Assembly (NCBI GenBank): GCA_963920575.1
Contig: OY986966.1
Coordinates: forward strand, 17,541,888-17,605,887
Reading direction: 5' to 3'
Length of the DNA stretch: 64,000 nt
From: Narthecium ossifragum
Taxonomy: Eukaryota; Streptophyta; Magnoliopsida; Dioscoreales; Nartheciaceae
The translations under genes were made by a program, and so were the position numbers. The number at the start of each line of letters is the position of its first letter. The first letter of the stretch is position 1. The notes below the pieces were generated by a model, which saw only the letters and a program-made list of their open reading frames with translations, was not told where the DNA came from and searched no databases. Shown in pieces: positions 21,191-31,731 of the stretch.

Positions 21191-22826
21191 TTTTCCCGGC
21201 AGCCACTTCTTCTTCTTCGTTCTCCCTCCTCCGGCCATCGTTTTGCGTGTTTCAAAGCTCGTTGGATCTGTGGCAACGAGAAGAAGATCCCTGAAGTGGT
21301 TTGGAACCTTGTTGGTGGCTGGCTTGTGGGGAATCTGCCGAGGATTAGCGCTGTTTGTTAGGTTTCTACCTACCTGAGTTAGTTTAATGGGTTTCTCTTA
21401 ATCTAGCCGTTTGATCTTGCTAATCTTTGTGTTGTTGGATGCATCTTGCTTAGTATAATTTCTGTTATAAGTTTCATGAACTTTGGTTGAGATTTTAGTA
21501 GGATTTATGCATGATTAATCTCGGATTTTCGGGTTTTTGCTCTTGTTGAAGAACAGTCGGCTTGCGGCGCGTTTTCCGGCCAGTACGTGCATGATCTTGG
21601 GTTGTGATGAACATAAGAGTTATAGATCTTTGAATGTACTCTCAAACGCAATTCATTTCATATTTTTCCAATATTCCTACGAATTGTTATGATTTTTGCA
21701 CTGGCGGGCTGCGTTATAGCAAAGAGGTGGTAAGCTAGTTTGATTAGTGGTTTTGTTTAGTGTTTTCCCGTTAATCTAACCGTTGGATGTCTATGGATTT
21801 TGGATATGCTGATTCCGACATATAGATCTACTGGTGGCTAAGTTGGATCTCGAATCCGATATCGTTTAGATGTCAGATCGACTGGGTCAATTAGCCTCTA
21901 TTAGAGAACTTTTGGTGTTTTTAATAATATTATATGTTCGAAACATATAATATTATATTTTACTGTTCATCAGCGTTTTCGGGGTTGCTGTTGCAGGAGT
22001 CCGCGGTTGACGGTCGGGGTACCGTCGTAATGCCGGGACCCGCTGCGGACCGGCTGACAGCGGTTGGTAGTACCGCTGCAACGATCCTGTTAGACTTGTT
22101 TGCTATCCTTAACATACTGTTGCATGCCTATCTCTTGTATGTGTATGTTAATAGCATGCATTCTCTGTTGTGCATTAGTTGCATGGTTAAGGCGTGGGTG
22201 ATCTGTGGGTCACCGTCCCGAGGCTGGAAGCTCGGACTTAGCCCTAGAACCGGGGTTGGGTAGTTTGGACCCGGTTCGGATTGTGGTGTCCAGTCAAACT
22301 TGATGATAGGCCTAGATGACTGGTACACCTGTTGCTTGATGATTGTAGAGGTCGTGTCGGTCTCGAGTCGGATCTGAGGTGTAGCTGGTGTCCGGTGTTC
22401 TTAACTCTTGAGTAGTGGAGTTTCCTACTCAGTAGTGTCTCTTCCCACCAAACAGTGTTCCGTGTCCTGTTGAGAGTCAGCAGTGTTGTTTCCTACTGCT
22501 GAGTGTGACCTGACATGTGACCAGCTCGGCTGGAAGACCATGATCGTGGGCCTCAAGGACACGCGGTGGGGTTATGGGACCCCTTTATACACCCAGGTTC
22601 TACTTGAGGGCGACACTGTTGCGTTTCCCTCTTCCTTCTGTGTGTCGTAGTGTAGAACCCTACTGAGCTTTTTGCTCACTCCTACCCGGGCTGCGTTTTG
22701 TAGGTGCAGGCCTCAGTTCTTCTTCTGTGGCCCCTACCGGGCAGTTGGTCGGCGGTGCGGCGGCACTTGATGGACTTTGAGAGGTGGCGATCTTTACTGC
22801 TTTTATACCTTATGTTAGTTAGTCTC

Positions 22827-25258
22827 TGTCACGCCCCGACCCAGAAAACCCATCCAGGCCGAGGCGTGAGGGTTCCTACTCTACTCAATCATCACTGGCG
22901 CATTTAGAATAAAATAAAAACAACTAATCTAACAATTGATCTGGGGTCAATATAGAAATTCAATTATAATTCAAGATTCAGATACAATATTAAATCCTCA
23001 AAATCCTTACAAAAGGAAAATTACATTTAAATAATTCATCAAGATTGAATGAACCCCAAGTCCTCGAACACCTCCAAAGACGACGCGCCACCATGTGCCT
23101 GTCCAGTTGGGATCTACAGAAGAAGAGCTGACGTCTGCACCTGCAAAACGCAGCCCGGGTAGGAGTGAGCAATAAGCTCAGCATGTTTCTATACTACGAC
23201 ACACAGAAGGAAGCGGGAAACGCAATAGTGTCACCCTCAAATAGTACCTGGGTGTATACAGGGGTCCCATAACCCCACCGCGTGTCCCTGAGGCCCAGGA
23301 GCAGCACTCAGTAGCAGGAACAACACTGGCGACAGCACAACTGCAGGGAACGACACTGCAGGCGGGAAAAAGGCATCGCTGGGTAGGCAACTCCTCTACC
23401 CCAGGGTCCGCACAGTGGGACACCGGCTACACCTCAGCATCCGACTCAAGGCCGACACGACCTCTACAATCATCAAGTAACCAGTGTACCAGTCATCTAA
23501 ACCTATCATGAAAACGACTGGACACCACGATTCAAACCGGGTCCAAACTACCCAACCCCGGTCCTAGGGCTAAGTCCGAGCTTCCAGCCTAGGGACGGCG
23601 ACCCAAAGATCACCCACGCCTTAACCAATGCAACTAGTGCACAATCAATGCCATGTATGATCATACACAAATATAACAGTTCAGGCATGCAACACGATGT
23701 CAAACATTATGCAAGGGCCAGGCGCAGCACACAGCCCGTCTAAGGGTATGCATAGCATCAGTCTAGAATAAAGCAGATAAAAGGGCACTCAGCCCTACAA
23801 CGGGAAGCAACCCCAGCTAAACTATCAACAGCTATGATAGCAATATAATAATATTATATTCAAAGCTTAGGGCGAACGTAAGGCCCATTTATTCTACACA
23901 TCCCAAGGGAGGTGCGGCTCCCCTGGTTCAACCACAAGCCACGCACGGGCTTAAACAGATATAATAATAATATATCTAATATAATATCGAAAAACTAGAT
24001 TTTTCAATATTAAAGCAAATGATCTTGATAACTTCAGAAAATCATATCTTTCAATCCAACCGTCCGATTGATGTGAAACTTGAGATGCCTACTCAACAAC
24101 ATACCCCGAATCACATATCCGAAAACTGGGTCGATCGGATAAACGAAAATAGATCAAAACTTATAATTTTGGTTAAATCTCAGATTAGATAAACCCAATT
24201 AAAATCCCTTCAAAAATAAATTGGATTTAAACCAAACTTTCCAGATCACGCCTAAATATCACTAAGATCAACCCCTCCAAAAATCAGCTCAACTAAATAT
24301 ATAAAAACCACTTAAATCCTCACTTTAAACCAGCTGCCCTGTTTCAACACAGACAGACCATTTAAATCACCAGAAATTCTACGTTGCTCCAAAAATCATG
24401 AAACCAGTTGGCACTGAAAGCTAACACATAGATCTGCAACTTTCATTTAGAAATCTAACTCAGATCATGCACGTAGAAGCCGGAAAACGAGCTAGAACAC
24501 CACTGTTCTGCTAGAACAGAAAATCCGGAAATCAAGAGATGAAAAACATGCTTAAATCCATATCAAATCAAATCCAATTCCTACCAAACTTCAATCAGGT
24601 GTCAAGCAAGCTATAACACACCATCTAGCATATTTAGACTGAAGAACAAACAAATAGAAAGACTAACAACTCCTAAACAAACCGTAACATAGAAACCTAC
24701 CTTAATACGCTTTTCCTTGGCTAAAACCACGCTAATCATCCGTTAATTCAGCTCCAAACCAGTCCACAGATCTTCCTCATGCTTCCACGAATCCAACAAG
24801 TCTTCAAGCACTTGATTTGGTGGCCGGAGGAGGGAGAACGAAGCTAAGGAAGGGAAGGAGATGGCCACGGGAGCAAGGGAAGAGAGAGGAAAACCAGCAG
24901 AGAAAGAAGAGGATAAGGGGGGAGCTGTTAAAGGGTTACTGTAGCTACAGTAACCACCTTGCTACAGTAGCCGGGCTGCTACAGTGGTGGCGATCCAACC
25001 GCCCGTCTCGATCCTCTCCGATCGATCTCCGATCGAGCTCCGATCTTCCGATCGAGAACGCCTACAAGAATCTAGTCAAACATAAATAACAATCAGAGGC
25101 CGTGTGTGTACATCGCAGGTGTGAAACCAATCGCCAAGGCGCAATTTACCAAATTGCCCTTGGGGTCTTCGCGATCAACACGATCGCGGAACAAGGCCAA
25201 ACGGGCCAGACCCTCGACCTAATGCGGTCGGACCAGGTTGGAGGAGCTGGTCCTCACA
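22827..25258 (-). mobile_element. Solo LTR (minus) nested inside another solo LTR
   Basis: A 2432-bp reverse-oriented LTR: TGTCACGCCCCGACCC at left, GGTCCTCACA at right. The perfect duplication GTCTC is at 22822-22826 and 25259-25263. It interrupts the U5 of the plus-strand LTR at 20733. It is the youngest insertion in this nest. Its U3 carries CTACAGTA palindromes, with only one GATCGATC octamer (about 25020). Confidence 0.9.
24934..24955. promoter_or_regulatory. Perfect 22-bp palindrome of CTACAGTAACC arms
   Basis: GGTTACTGTAG joined to its exact reverse complement, followed within 50 bp by two further CTACAGT copies (TGCTACAGTAGCC and TGCTACAGTGG). It lies in U3 of the minus-strand solo LTR, at the place where relatives have GATCGATC palindromes. 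Confidence 0.6.
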
Positions 25259-25517
25259 GTCTCCTACGGGAGTAATGTTGTATTTGGATCTTCCCCTCTC
25301 CGAGGATATGTATATTAAATCTTTTTGGGTTCTGTAATCTGTGGTTCGAGATTTCATTAAATCATATTTTTAATTTGAGGGTGTTTTGTGAAAAACTGTT
25401 AGAGAGACCTATAGGTTAGAGGGAACCCTCGCCAGCTTTTTCTTTCGTGTTACGTTAGGTTCCGGTTCGCGTCGCCCGGCCCAGTTGGGCTTTCGCGGGT
25501 CGGGGCGCGACAGATAG

Positions 25518-26404
25518 TGTCAGACCATGACCCCAGGTTCACTAGCAGGTTCTGGCGGGGCTTTCAGGAGACAGTTGGCACACTTTTGACGTTCAGTACG
25601 GCGTTTCATCCGCAGACAGACGGGCAGTCAGAGCGGACGATCCATATCTTGGAGGACATGCTGAGAGCATGTGTCCTCGACGCCGGAGGCAGCTGGGAGG
25701 AGCACGTTCCCTTAGTGGACTTCGCCTACAACAACAGCTACCAGTCCTGTCTTGAAGTAGCACCTTTCCAGGCGTTGTACAGTAGGCCGTGCCGTTCCCC
25801 AATTTGCTGGACAAAGGTTGGAGAGGCGTCACTCATCGGTCCAGACATCGTCAGGAGGTCGTCAGAGAGGTTAGTGCAGATAAGGCAGAGGCTTCTTAGG
25901 GCTCAGAGCCGGCAGAAGAGCTATGCAGATCAGAGGTGACGATCGCTTGAGTTCGCAGTTGGCGATAGTGTGTTCCTGCGGGCAACACCGTACAGAGGGT
26001 CCGTCAGGTTTGGCAGCGGGGGAAAGTTGGCTCCGAGGTTCGTCGGACCGTTTGAGATCTTAGAGAGGGTCGGCGAGGTAGCCTACCGCTTGGACCTTCC
26101 TCAGCACATGTCAGCTGTGCACCCGACTTTTCACGTGTCGATGCTGAGGAAGTACCACCCCGACCCATCGCATGTCATCAGAGTGCATGACATCGAGCTT
26201 GAGTCAGACGCGACGTTCGTTGAGCAGCCTGTTCGATTACTTGACCGAAGGGATCAGGTCTTGCGGGGCAAGACGATTCCCTTGGTCAAGGTGCTGTGGA
26301 GGCACAGAGGCGTCGAGGAGATGACCTGGGAGCGCGAGGCGCGCATGTGGCAGAAGTATCCGCACTTGTTCCCTTCTCGAGGTAACTTTTGTCCTGTCTT
26401 CTAG
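25518..26404 (+). pseudogene. Gypsy A integrase C-terminus and chromodomain
   Basis: Resumes the integrase core with [12 protein letters not shown] (second catalytic Asp) and [20 protein letters not shown] (catalytic Glu). A TGA at 25937-25939 interrupts it. It continues through the GPFEI domain and [17 protein letters not shown] to a C-terminal chromodomain-like end ([27 protein letters not shown]). Chromodomains on integrase are thought to steer insertion into heterochromatin. The frame stops at a TAG just after PHLFPSRG. Confidence 0.88.
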
Positions 26405-26481
26405 TGTAACACTGTTTCTTTTGTTTCCGAGCCCTACCTTTATCGAATCTCGGGACGAGATTTCCTTTAAGGGTATTAAGA
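26405..26481 (+). other. Gypsy A 3' untranslated region and polypurine tract
   Basis: Short stretch between the end of pol and the 3' LTR. CGGGACGAGATTTCCTTTAA and the following GGGTATTAAGA are the degenerate remains of the purine tract that primes plus-strand synthesis. Relatives usually have a longer G/A run here. Confidence 0.55.
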
Positions 26482-27394
26482 TGTGAGGACCCGTCCCTCT
26501 ACTCCTGTGGCTCGTCGTGGACCGCAAGGGCAATTTGGTAAATTGCGCCTTGTCGGCTAGTTTCACACCCACGTGTGCAAACACGGACCATGTTTGTGGA
26601 AATGTTTGGCTAGAATGGTTAATGAAACCCGGGATCGAAAGATCCAGGCTTGGGCTTAAGTTTTAGCCCAAGTCTAGCTTTCTGCACCTAAGGAATCGAT
26701 CTACTTGGCTAGAAGATCGATCTCTTAGTGCCAGAAAGTCAAACCCGATTTGGCAAGGAAGATCGATCTCTTCTCAAAAGAGATCGATCTCTCTTGAGTC
26801 AGTTCGTTCGTCTATAAAACGAACGAAACCTTTTCTTTTGATTTTTTTGGAAAATCCGAGATTTTAGCTGTGTTCTTGCTGGATTTGGCTTCGTTTGAGG
26901 AAGATCTAAGGCCTAGTAGCTTGGATTGAAGCTGCTATTGCATAGGTAGGGATCCTACCTACAAGCTTTCGGGTTTTTTGGAGTTTTTCCGGTTTGATTG
27001 TGATCTTTTTCTTAGATCTGTTAAAATACATTTGTTTTCCATGATTTCACCGATTTTGAAATCGTGGTTGCTTGATCTACCATATCCCAGAGTTTTGGGG
27101 GATTTGGTTGTATTTTTCGGCAATATTTCTCGCCGTCCGGTCGCCGGAGAACCCATTCGGATCGATCTCCCTTGAGGGAAGACCGATCCCTTCTGGGGTG
27201 TCACGCCCAGCCCGAGCAAGATCGATCCCTCGGCTGGATAGAGATCGATCCTTGCCTGGGTTGAGGTGGCGGGTTCCATGTTACGAAGAAGATCGATCCT
27301 TTTGGTGGAGAAGATCGATCTCCTTCGGTTGACAGGGACGAGTTTCTCCCAAGTACTAAGAAGATCGATCCCCTTGGGAAGGGAGATCGATCTC
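26482..27394 (+). repeat. Gypsy A 3' LTR, truncated
   Basis: Starts TGTGAGGACC and follows the 5' LTR for about 910 bp: GATCGATC sites (26692-26795), the TATA-in-hairpin at about 26805-26832, the leader GGTAGG hairpin, and the second GATCGATC cluster (27158-27394). It then stops abruptly in copia RT sequence. The missing 3' 1.3 kb means its outer target duplication is lost. Confidence 0.85.
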
Positions 27395-27758
27395 CTTCAG
27401 ACTGCTCCATGTAAATCTCCTCCTCCAAAGCCCCATGAAGAAAAGCAGTCTTCACATCTAGTTGTTCGATCTCCAAGTCCAAACTAGCAGCTAGCCCAAG
27501 GATTACTCTGATAAAAGACATTTTAACAACATGAGAAAATATTTCTTCGAAATCAATGCCTGCTCTTTGCTAAAATCCTTTCACCACCAATCTAGCTTTG
27601 TACTTTGGATGGTTGGACTTCTCTTCTGCCTTCAGTCTAAACACCCACATGTTCTTCAGTGCCTTTTTCCCCTTTGGCAACTCTACCAACTCATATGTTG
27701 ACATCAAACTTTGAGTCTTCTCCATAATGGTCCGGTTCATCCTTTCAGCTACCCCGTT
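27395..27758 (-). pseudogene. Copia integrase tail fused to RT start
   Basis: The minus strand shows NGVAERMNRTIMEK (the end of the integrase core, with its Glu) passing within a few residues into YELVELPKGKKALKNMWVFR, which is the start of RT. The integrase C-terminal region and the variable linker, normally a few hundred residues, are absent, so there is an internal deletion near 27700. RT then reads LEIEQLDVKTAFLHGALEEE and is cut at EQSEG. A stop interrupts between these parts. Confidence 0.78.
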
Positions 27759-28142
27759 CTATTTAGGTGTAAGAGAAACTGTCCTCACATGCCTAATGCC
27801 GCGCTCCCTACAATAGTTTGTAAAGTTCTTGGAGGTGTACTCTCCCCCATTATCAGTGCGCAGACATCTCAATAATTTTCCAGTCTCACGTTCTACTCTA
27901 GCATGAAAGTACTGAATGGTTTTAAAAGCATCAGACTTATTACTGATTACATAGGCCCATACCTTCCTCGAAGCATCGTCTATGAAGGTGATGAAGTAAG
28001 CGTTGCCGCCCAGGGACTCCACCTCCATAGGTTCACAGATGTCAGAGTGAACAAGCTCCAGTAGATTTCTTTTCCTTCTAGCAGTGGTTCTGGCAAAAGA
28101 CACCCTATGCTGTCTTCCAAACAAGCAATTATCACAAGGTGT
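27759..28142 (-). pseudogene. Copia integrase core
   Basis: Reads CLFGRQHRVSF, LVHSDICEPM (first catalytic Asp), YFITFIDDASRKVWAY and LRTDNGGEYTS (second catalytic Asp). It stops just before the NGVAER Glu motif, which is in the next segment downstream of a stop. These are the standard copia DDE integrase motifs. Confidence 0.85.
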
Positions 28143-28622
28143 CTAGGGAGTACCTATGACGTTGGGAAGAATCTTTTTCGTTGCAAGGATCTTCATCTCC
28201 TTTTCACTGATGTGGCTGAGCATTTTATGCCACAGTAGGGAAGTATCTTTATGCTCCACTGCTAGTGTTGAGCCCATCTGTGTAGTCACTCTTGTTCTAT
28301 AGAGAAAGCAGCACTTCTTACCACTTGCGATCACTAGATATCCTTTGGTCAGCTTCCAAGCACCGCGACCAAAGCTGGACATGTATCCTTCATCGTCCAG
28401 GCATCCTGGTGAGATTAAGTTGAGGCGAAGGTCGTTGATGTGACGAACGTCTTGAAGTACCATCTTCATGCCGGTGTTCATCACAATGTGAATGTCGCCT
28501 CTCCCGATGATCTGCAACGTATCACCGTTGCCCATCTTCACATCACCAAAGTCTCATGCCTTGTAGTTTGTGAAGAATTGCTGATGCGATGTTGCATGGA
28601 ATGAGGCTCCCGTGTCAACAAT
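28143..28622 (-). pseudogene. Copia protease and pre-integrase domain
   Basis: The protease motif VDTGASFHAT lies just after a stop at about 28620. A further stop is near 28545. The open part (28541-28143) reads KMGNGDTLQIIGRGDI, VRHINDLRLNLIS and LWHKMLSHISEKEM, that is, the C-terminal protease region and the GAG-pre-integrase His/Cys zinc-binding domain. Confidence 0.82.
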
Positions 28623-29525
28623 CTAGTCGGCATGAGGGGTATCGACAACGTTGATGCAGCTCTCCTTGCAGCATCCCAGGATGGTAACATCGCTCTCTTG
28701 CTCCACAACTGAAGTAGCTTTGCCTCCCCTGTTACCTGTGACCTTGCCTTCCTGTAGATCTCTTTTCAACTTCCTGCAATCTCTCTTGAAGTGTCCCTTC
28801 TTCTTGCAGTGGTAGCACTGCACATCTTTTCTGGTCCTTGACTTGCTTCGGGATTTGAATCTATCACCATGATCCCGATTCGTCCCTATGCCTCTAGCGT
28901 CAGACTCTAAACGATCTCTAAACAATCTCTTCTCCACCAGATGTACTTCTGAGACAGCATCTTCAGTAGTCTTCTTTCTCATCTCATTAGAAAGAAGAGC
29001 CACCATGACCTCTTTAGTTTCTAATGTCTCCTTCCCGTACAGAAGGGTAGTCACCAAGTTCTCATATGAAGAAGGTAAAGAAGCTAGAAGTAATAGCGCA
29101 TTATCTTCATCTTCTACCTTAACATCCAAATTGAGTAGCTGACTATGAAGTTTGTCGTATGTGTTGATGTGCTCCATTAGTTTGGATCCTTCCTTCATCC
29201 TCAGAGTATAAAGTTGTTGTTTGAGAAACAACTTATTGGTGAGCGACTTGGCCAGTTTTAGCCATAGATTCATGACTCCCTTTTCGTTGATCACGTTGTA
29301 TAAGATCTCATCTGCCAGGAAAAGTCTAATGGTGCTCCTTGCCTTCATGCGTGTATCCTCCCAGTCTCCATCTGTCATACCTTCTGGCTTCTTCCCCTCA
29401 ATAGCTCTGTAGGTGCCATGTTGTACTAGGATATCTTTGACTCTTTCTTACCATAGACCGAAGTTGGTCTTCCCGTCAAACTTCTTGACATCTAACCGAG
29501 AGATTGACGCCTTGTCTGCCATCAT
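28623..29525 (-). pseudogene. Copia gag
   Basis: Starts at ATGATGGCAGAC (29525 or 29522), 15-30 bp after the primer site. It carries an early TAA at 29450-29448, and is then open to 28623. UBN2-type gag helices are present (LADEILYNVINEKG, LKQQLYTLRMKEG, YDKLHSQL, LLLLASLPSSYENLV), then a basic region and one intact CCHC zinc knuckle, CYHCKKKGHFKRDC. The single early stop is what breaks it. Confidence 0.86.
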
Positions 29526-29540
29526 GAACGATATAACCTG

Positions 29541-29554
29541 GCTCTGATACCACT
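29541..29554 (-). promoter_or_regulatory. Copia primer-binding site
   Basis: On the minus strand AGTGGTATCAGAGC follows the LTR end CCCAACA directly. It is complementary to initiator-methionine tRNA and fixes both the orientation of the element and the LTR boundary. Confidence 0.9.
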
Positions 29555-29825
29555 TGTTGGGAATCTGGAGATGAATCGGATCACCCAAATCTCACTTCTA
29601 ATGGCAGACACAAGTAAGAGAACAAGAAAGAGAAAACACACAAGAATACACCAGGATTTACATGGAATACCACTCGGCAAATATCGAGAGTAAAAACCAC
29701 GGGCGGAGTAGGAGGGTTTCACTATGAATCAAGGTGTACAAAGATTTTCATCTAGAGGAGAACAAGACCTCTCCCTCTAGGGTTTTCATCCTCAAGGACG
29801 TCTAATCTGGGTTACTCACTATCCC

Positions 29826-29860
29826 TATTTATATCCACTAATTAACCCACACTCGGATTA
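29826..29860 (-). promoter_or_regulatory. TAATCCG-TATA module in copia LTR
   Basis: On the minus strand AAAGGGCCAGAT leads into TAATCCG, then 20 bp, then TATAAATAGG. It closely resembles the module in the gypsy-type LTRs at 4374, 8937 and 41791, although the rest of the LTR is unrelated. Confidence 0.62.
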
Positions 29861-29896
29861 ATCTGGCCCTTTAGTCTAGCCCGGATGCCGCATAGG

Positions 29897-30196
29897 ATCA
29901 ATCCTCTTAGAAGAAGGATCGATCCTTTTTATTCCGTAGAATTGGCAGCACCAAGGATGATCGATCCTCTTAAGGATGAGGATCGATCCTTTTAAAAGTG
30001 ACTCTCTGTCATGTCTGACATGATCGATCCTTTCATAGGTGAGGATCGATTATCCAAAAACATGCTCTCTGTCATGCAAATCCGTTTGAGAGAATCGATC
30101 CTTATAGGACATAGGATCGATCCTTTCAAACACAGCTCTATTTCATAGGGTCCAGACTGAGAGGATCGATCCTCGTAAGTATAGGATCGATCATTT
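29897..30196 (-). promoter_or_regulatory. GATCGATC pair array in copia U3
   Basis: Five successive pairs of GATCGATC-type sites, each with members 21-22 bp apart. Pairs are separated by about 30-50 bp that include CTCTGTCATG-like words. Several octamers are decayed by one base (GATCAATC, GATCGATT). This is the most regular example of the paired layout in the window. Confidence 0.62.
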
Positions 30197-30301
30197 TCTT
30201 CCTGCATCTTTGTTTATCTCCTTCTCCTTCTTTCGCCGTACCCAGTTGTTTCGATCAACTGGATTCATTTGTTGAGGCCTCATGAGGAGAGAACCCCAAC
30301 A

Positions 30302-30889
30302 TAAGCAACAAAATAATTAGCCAATAAAATATAATTGCTACAATTGCAACATAACTGAGCATTCATTTAACCTTAATAATAATCAACAAATCATGGAATT
30401 TATGTGCTGAACACAAATGTCTAACCATGGGATTAAACGATAAAAAATCCCACTACAATGGCTGCTCATCAACTCTGTACAGAATTTTGACTAGCAAGGT
30501 TTAACCCAACTGTTTGGGTAACTCCGAACAGATTTTCTCCAATCAAAAAAAAATTTTGCGTAATATTCTTCACCCTTAACTAATATGTTAAAAAATATTA
30601 TTGAAAAATCCATCATCTAATGATAAACCAATCAAAGGAAAAACCTATCTTCCATTTCCTGCTCATAACAGAGCAGCTATCTTGTGAGGAGAATTGGGGT
30701 CAATTCAAATGGATTTCTAGTGAAATCATGGCTACTTATACCTGTCAAATGATCCTTAAACATAACAATACAAAGAATTTGGTTAAAAAAAACGCAAAAA
30801 ACCTCTTAAAACCATCAAAGTTCCCATGCAAATCTGCCCAAAAACAGAACAGCAGCTTATTGGTTGCCTTTCATCAAGTTTCATGAAAT
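30302..30889. other. AT-rich non-coding flank of the copia element
   Basis: No coding signal. It appears to continue the sequence left of 2874. With the inverted-repeat arm to its right, it may be part of an old LTR in minus orientation, but no terminus is visible. Confidence 0.35.
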
Positions 30890-31252
30890 CTTTTCATGCG
30901 AAGCTTCAAGAAATCGTGTCACTTCCATCCTTCAGAGCCCCACTTCAAACAACAATCTAAGACTCACAAGTTAATGTATAGAATTTTGATAAAGAAAGAG
31001 GTATTTTTCACCTACCTGACAAAAGAAGCCAACTCAGCTTCAAGATTCAAAGCTCCTCCTTTCTTTTAAGTACTTTCAGGAACTCCTCCCGCTCTCTCTC
31101 TATCCCAAAAACCAACGAAAAAGAAGAAATCTCTCGAAGTGGATAAGTATACCCAAGAGCAGAAGAATTCGCCAAAGCCAATAAAAAAATTACATTCACG
31201 ATTATAATAGGACCGCATAAAACTCCTCCAATGTTTTAATTTAATTATCCTA
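30890..31252 (-). repeat. Inverted repeat, left arm
   Basis: The reverse complement of this stretch matches 36195-36535 along its length. Shared words include GAGTTTTATGCGGTCC, CTCTTGGGTAT, TTGGTTTTTGGGAT, GCGGGAGGAGTT and GTCAGGTAGGTGAA. Identity is roughly 80% by eye with several small indels. The GTAGGTGAA leader-like wording suggests an LTR fragment. Confidence 0.68.
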
Positions 31253-31429
31253 ATAGCTAACTGGTTCAGCCACCCAGTCTAGCTAACTCAAAGCACATAA
31301 AGCTATCCAGTCTAATCAATCCGATCACATCACCTAAATCCGATCAAACCCAGATCGATTCAATTTGTGAACTTTAGGACCAAGTCGTTATAGATTGGCT
31401 TTACCTCCGCAGCTAGCTGCAATCCACAA
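31253..31429. other. Unassigned sequence
   Basis: Short AT-rich stretch between the inverted-repeat arm and the chromovirus scrap. Nothing recognisable apart from repeated CCAGTCTA words (31278, 31312). Confidence 0.3.
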
Positions 31430-31666
31430 CATTTTCCAGGTATCGATGCTCAGACAATACGTTCCGGACACATGCCATGTAGTCAGTTGAGCAGATCTCA
31501 AATTAGACGCCGACGTGACTCATGAGGAGTATTCGTGTCCTGAAGCTACTATAGTTGACACAAGGGATCAGGTTTTAAGGAACAAGACCATCCCAGTTGT
31601 CAAGGTGAGGTGTTGTGACAGGGTGGAGGCTACTTGGGACCATATAAGCAGGCTATACGTGATACC
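31430..31666 (+). pseudogene. Chromovirus integrase tail and chromodomain scrap
   Basis: Reads FQVSMLRQYVPD, a stop, then LDADVTHEEYS, DQVLRNKTIPVVKVRC and EATWD. This is the same order as the end of gypsy A integrase (HVSMLRKY ... [14 protein letters not shown] ... WERE), but from a different, older element. A LINE is inserted right after it. Confidence 0.72.
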
Positions 31667-31731
31667 TATAAGGGTAGTTTTTTTTTTTTTTTTTTTTTTT
31701 TGACAAATTGAGCGGTTAGGTTAGGTTCACT

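Larger units (their letters stand above)
20733..25512 (+). mobile_element. Solo LTR in integrase, itself interrupted
   Basis: A plus-strand LTR starts TGTGAGGACC and ends GGGGCGCGACA. The perfect duplication GATAG is at 20728-20732 and 25513-25517. Between 22827 and 25258 it contains a younger minus-strand solo LTR, so its own length is about 2.34 kb. It has a GAGCGATCGATCGG site at about 20965, a CTCTATAAGAAGG TATA region near 21040, a long CT-rich leader (21055-21190) and the U5 CCCGGGCTGCGTTTTG block near 22687. Confidence 0.9.
3134..27394 (+). mobile_element. Gypsy A: Tekay/Del-like chromovirus, heavily nested
   Basis: A Ty3/gypsy element with a TGTGAGGACC...GCGACA LTR, an initiator-Met-type primer site (TGGTATCAGAGC), gag, protease, RT, RNase H, integrase and a C-terminal chromodomain. 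The domain order and chromodomain place it in the chromoviruses, closest to Tekay/Del. Its 5' LTR is interrupted at 3727-9859. Its pol is interrupted at 14310, 17789 and 20733 by solo LTRs of its own wider family. Its 3' LTR starts at 26482 and is cut off near 27394. The 5' and 3' LTR starts are about 95% alike by eye. Confidence 0.85.
27395..30301 (-). mobile_element. TNT1-like Ty1/copia element, truncated
   Basis: On the minus strand, in order: 5' LTR (30301-29555), primer site, gag, protease, integrase, then the start of RT, which is cut at 27395. The wording of gag, pre-integrase and integrase is that of the TNT1/Tork lineage. Its 3' LTR fragment lies at 2874-3133 and its probable target duplication is CAAGC/TAAGC. 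The gap between its two parts is filled by gypsy A plus a deletion. Confidence 0.85.
29555..30301 (-). repeat. Copia 5' LTR, complete
   Basis: A 747-bp LTR, TGTTGGG...CCCCAACA. On the minus strand the order is U3 with GATCGATC pairs (30196-29897), TAATCCG (29860-29854), TATAAATA (29833-29826), then R/U5. The outer flank TAAGC is nearly the same as CAAGC before 2874. Confidence 0.88.

Noticed and set aside
29897..30196. CRISPR-like array
   Set aside because: Regular short palindromes with spacers superficially suggest it, but repeats are 8-10 bp, unevenly spaced, inside a copia U3 in a plant genome, with no cas genes.
31678..31701. T-run as a transcription terminator
   Set aside because: It abuts a minus-strand LINE and is flanked by the LINE's target duplication, so it is the poly-A tail in reverse.
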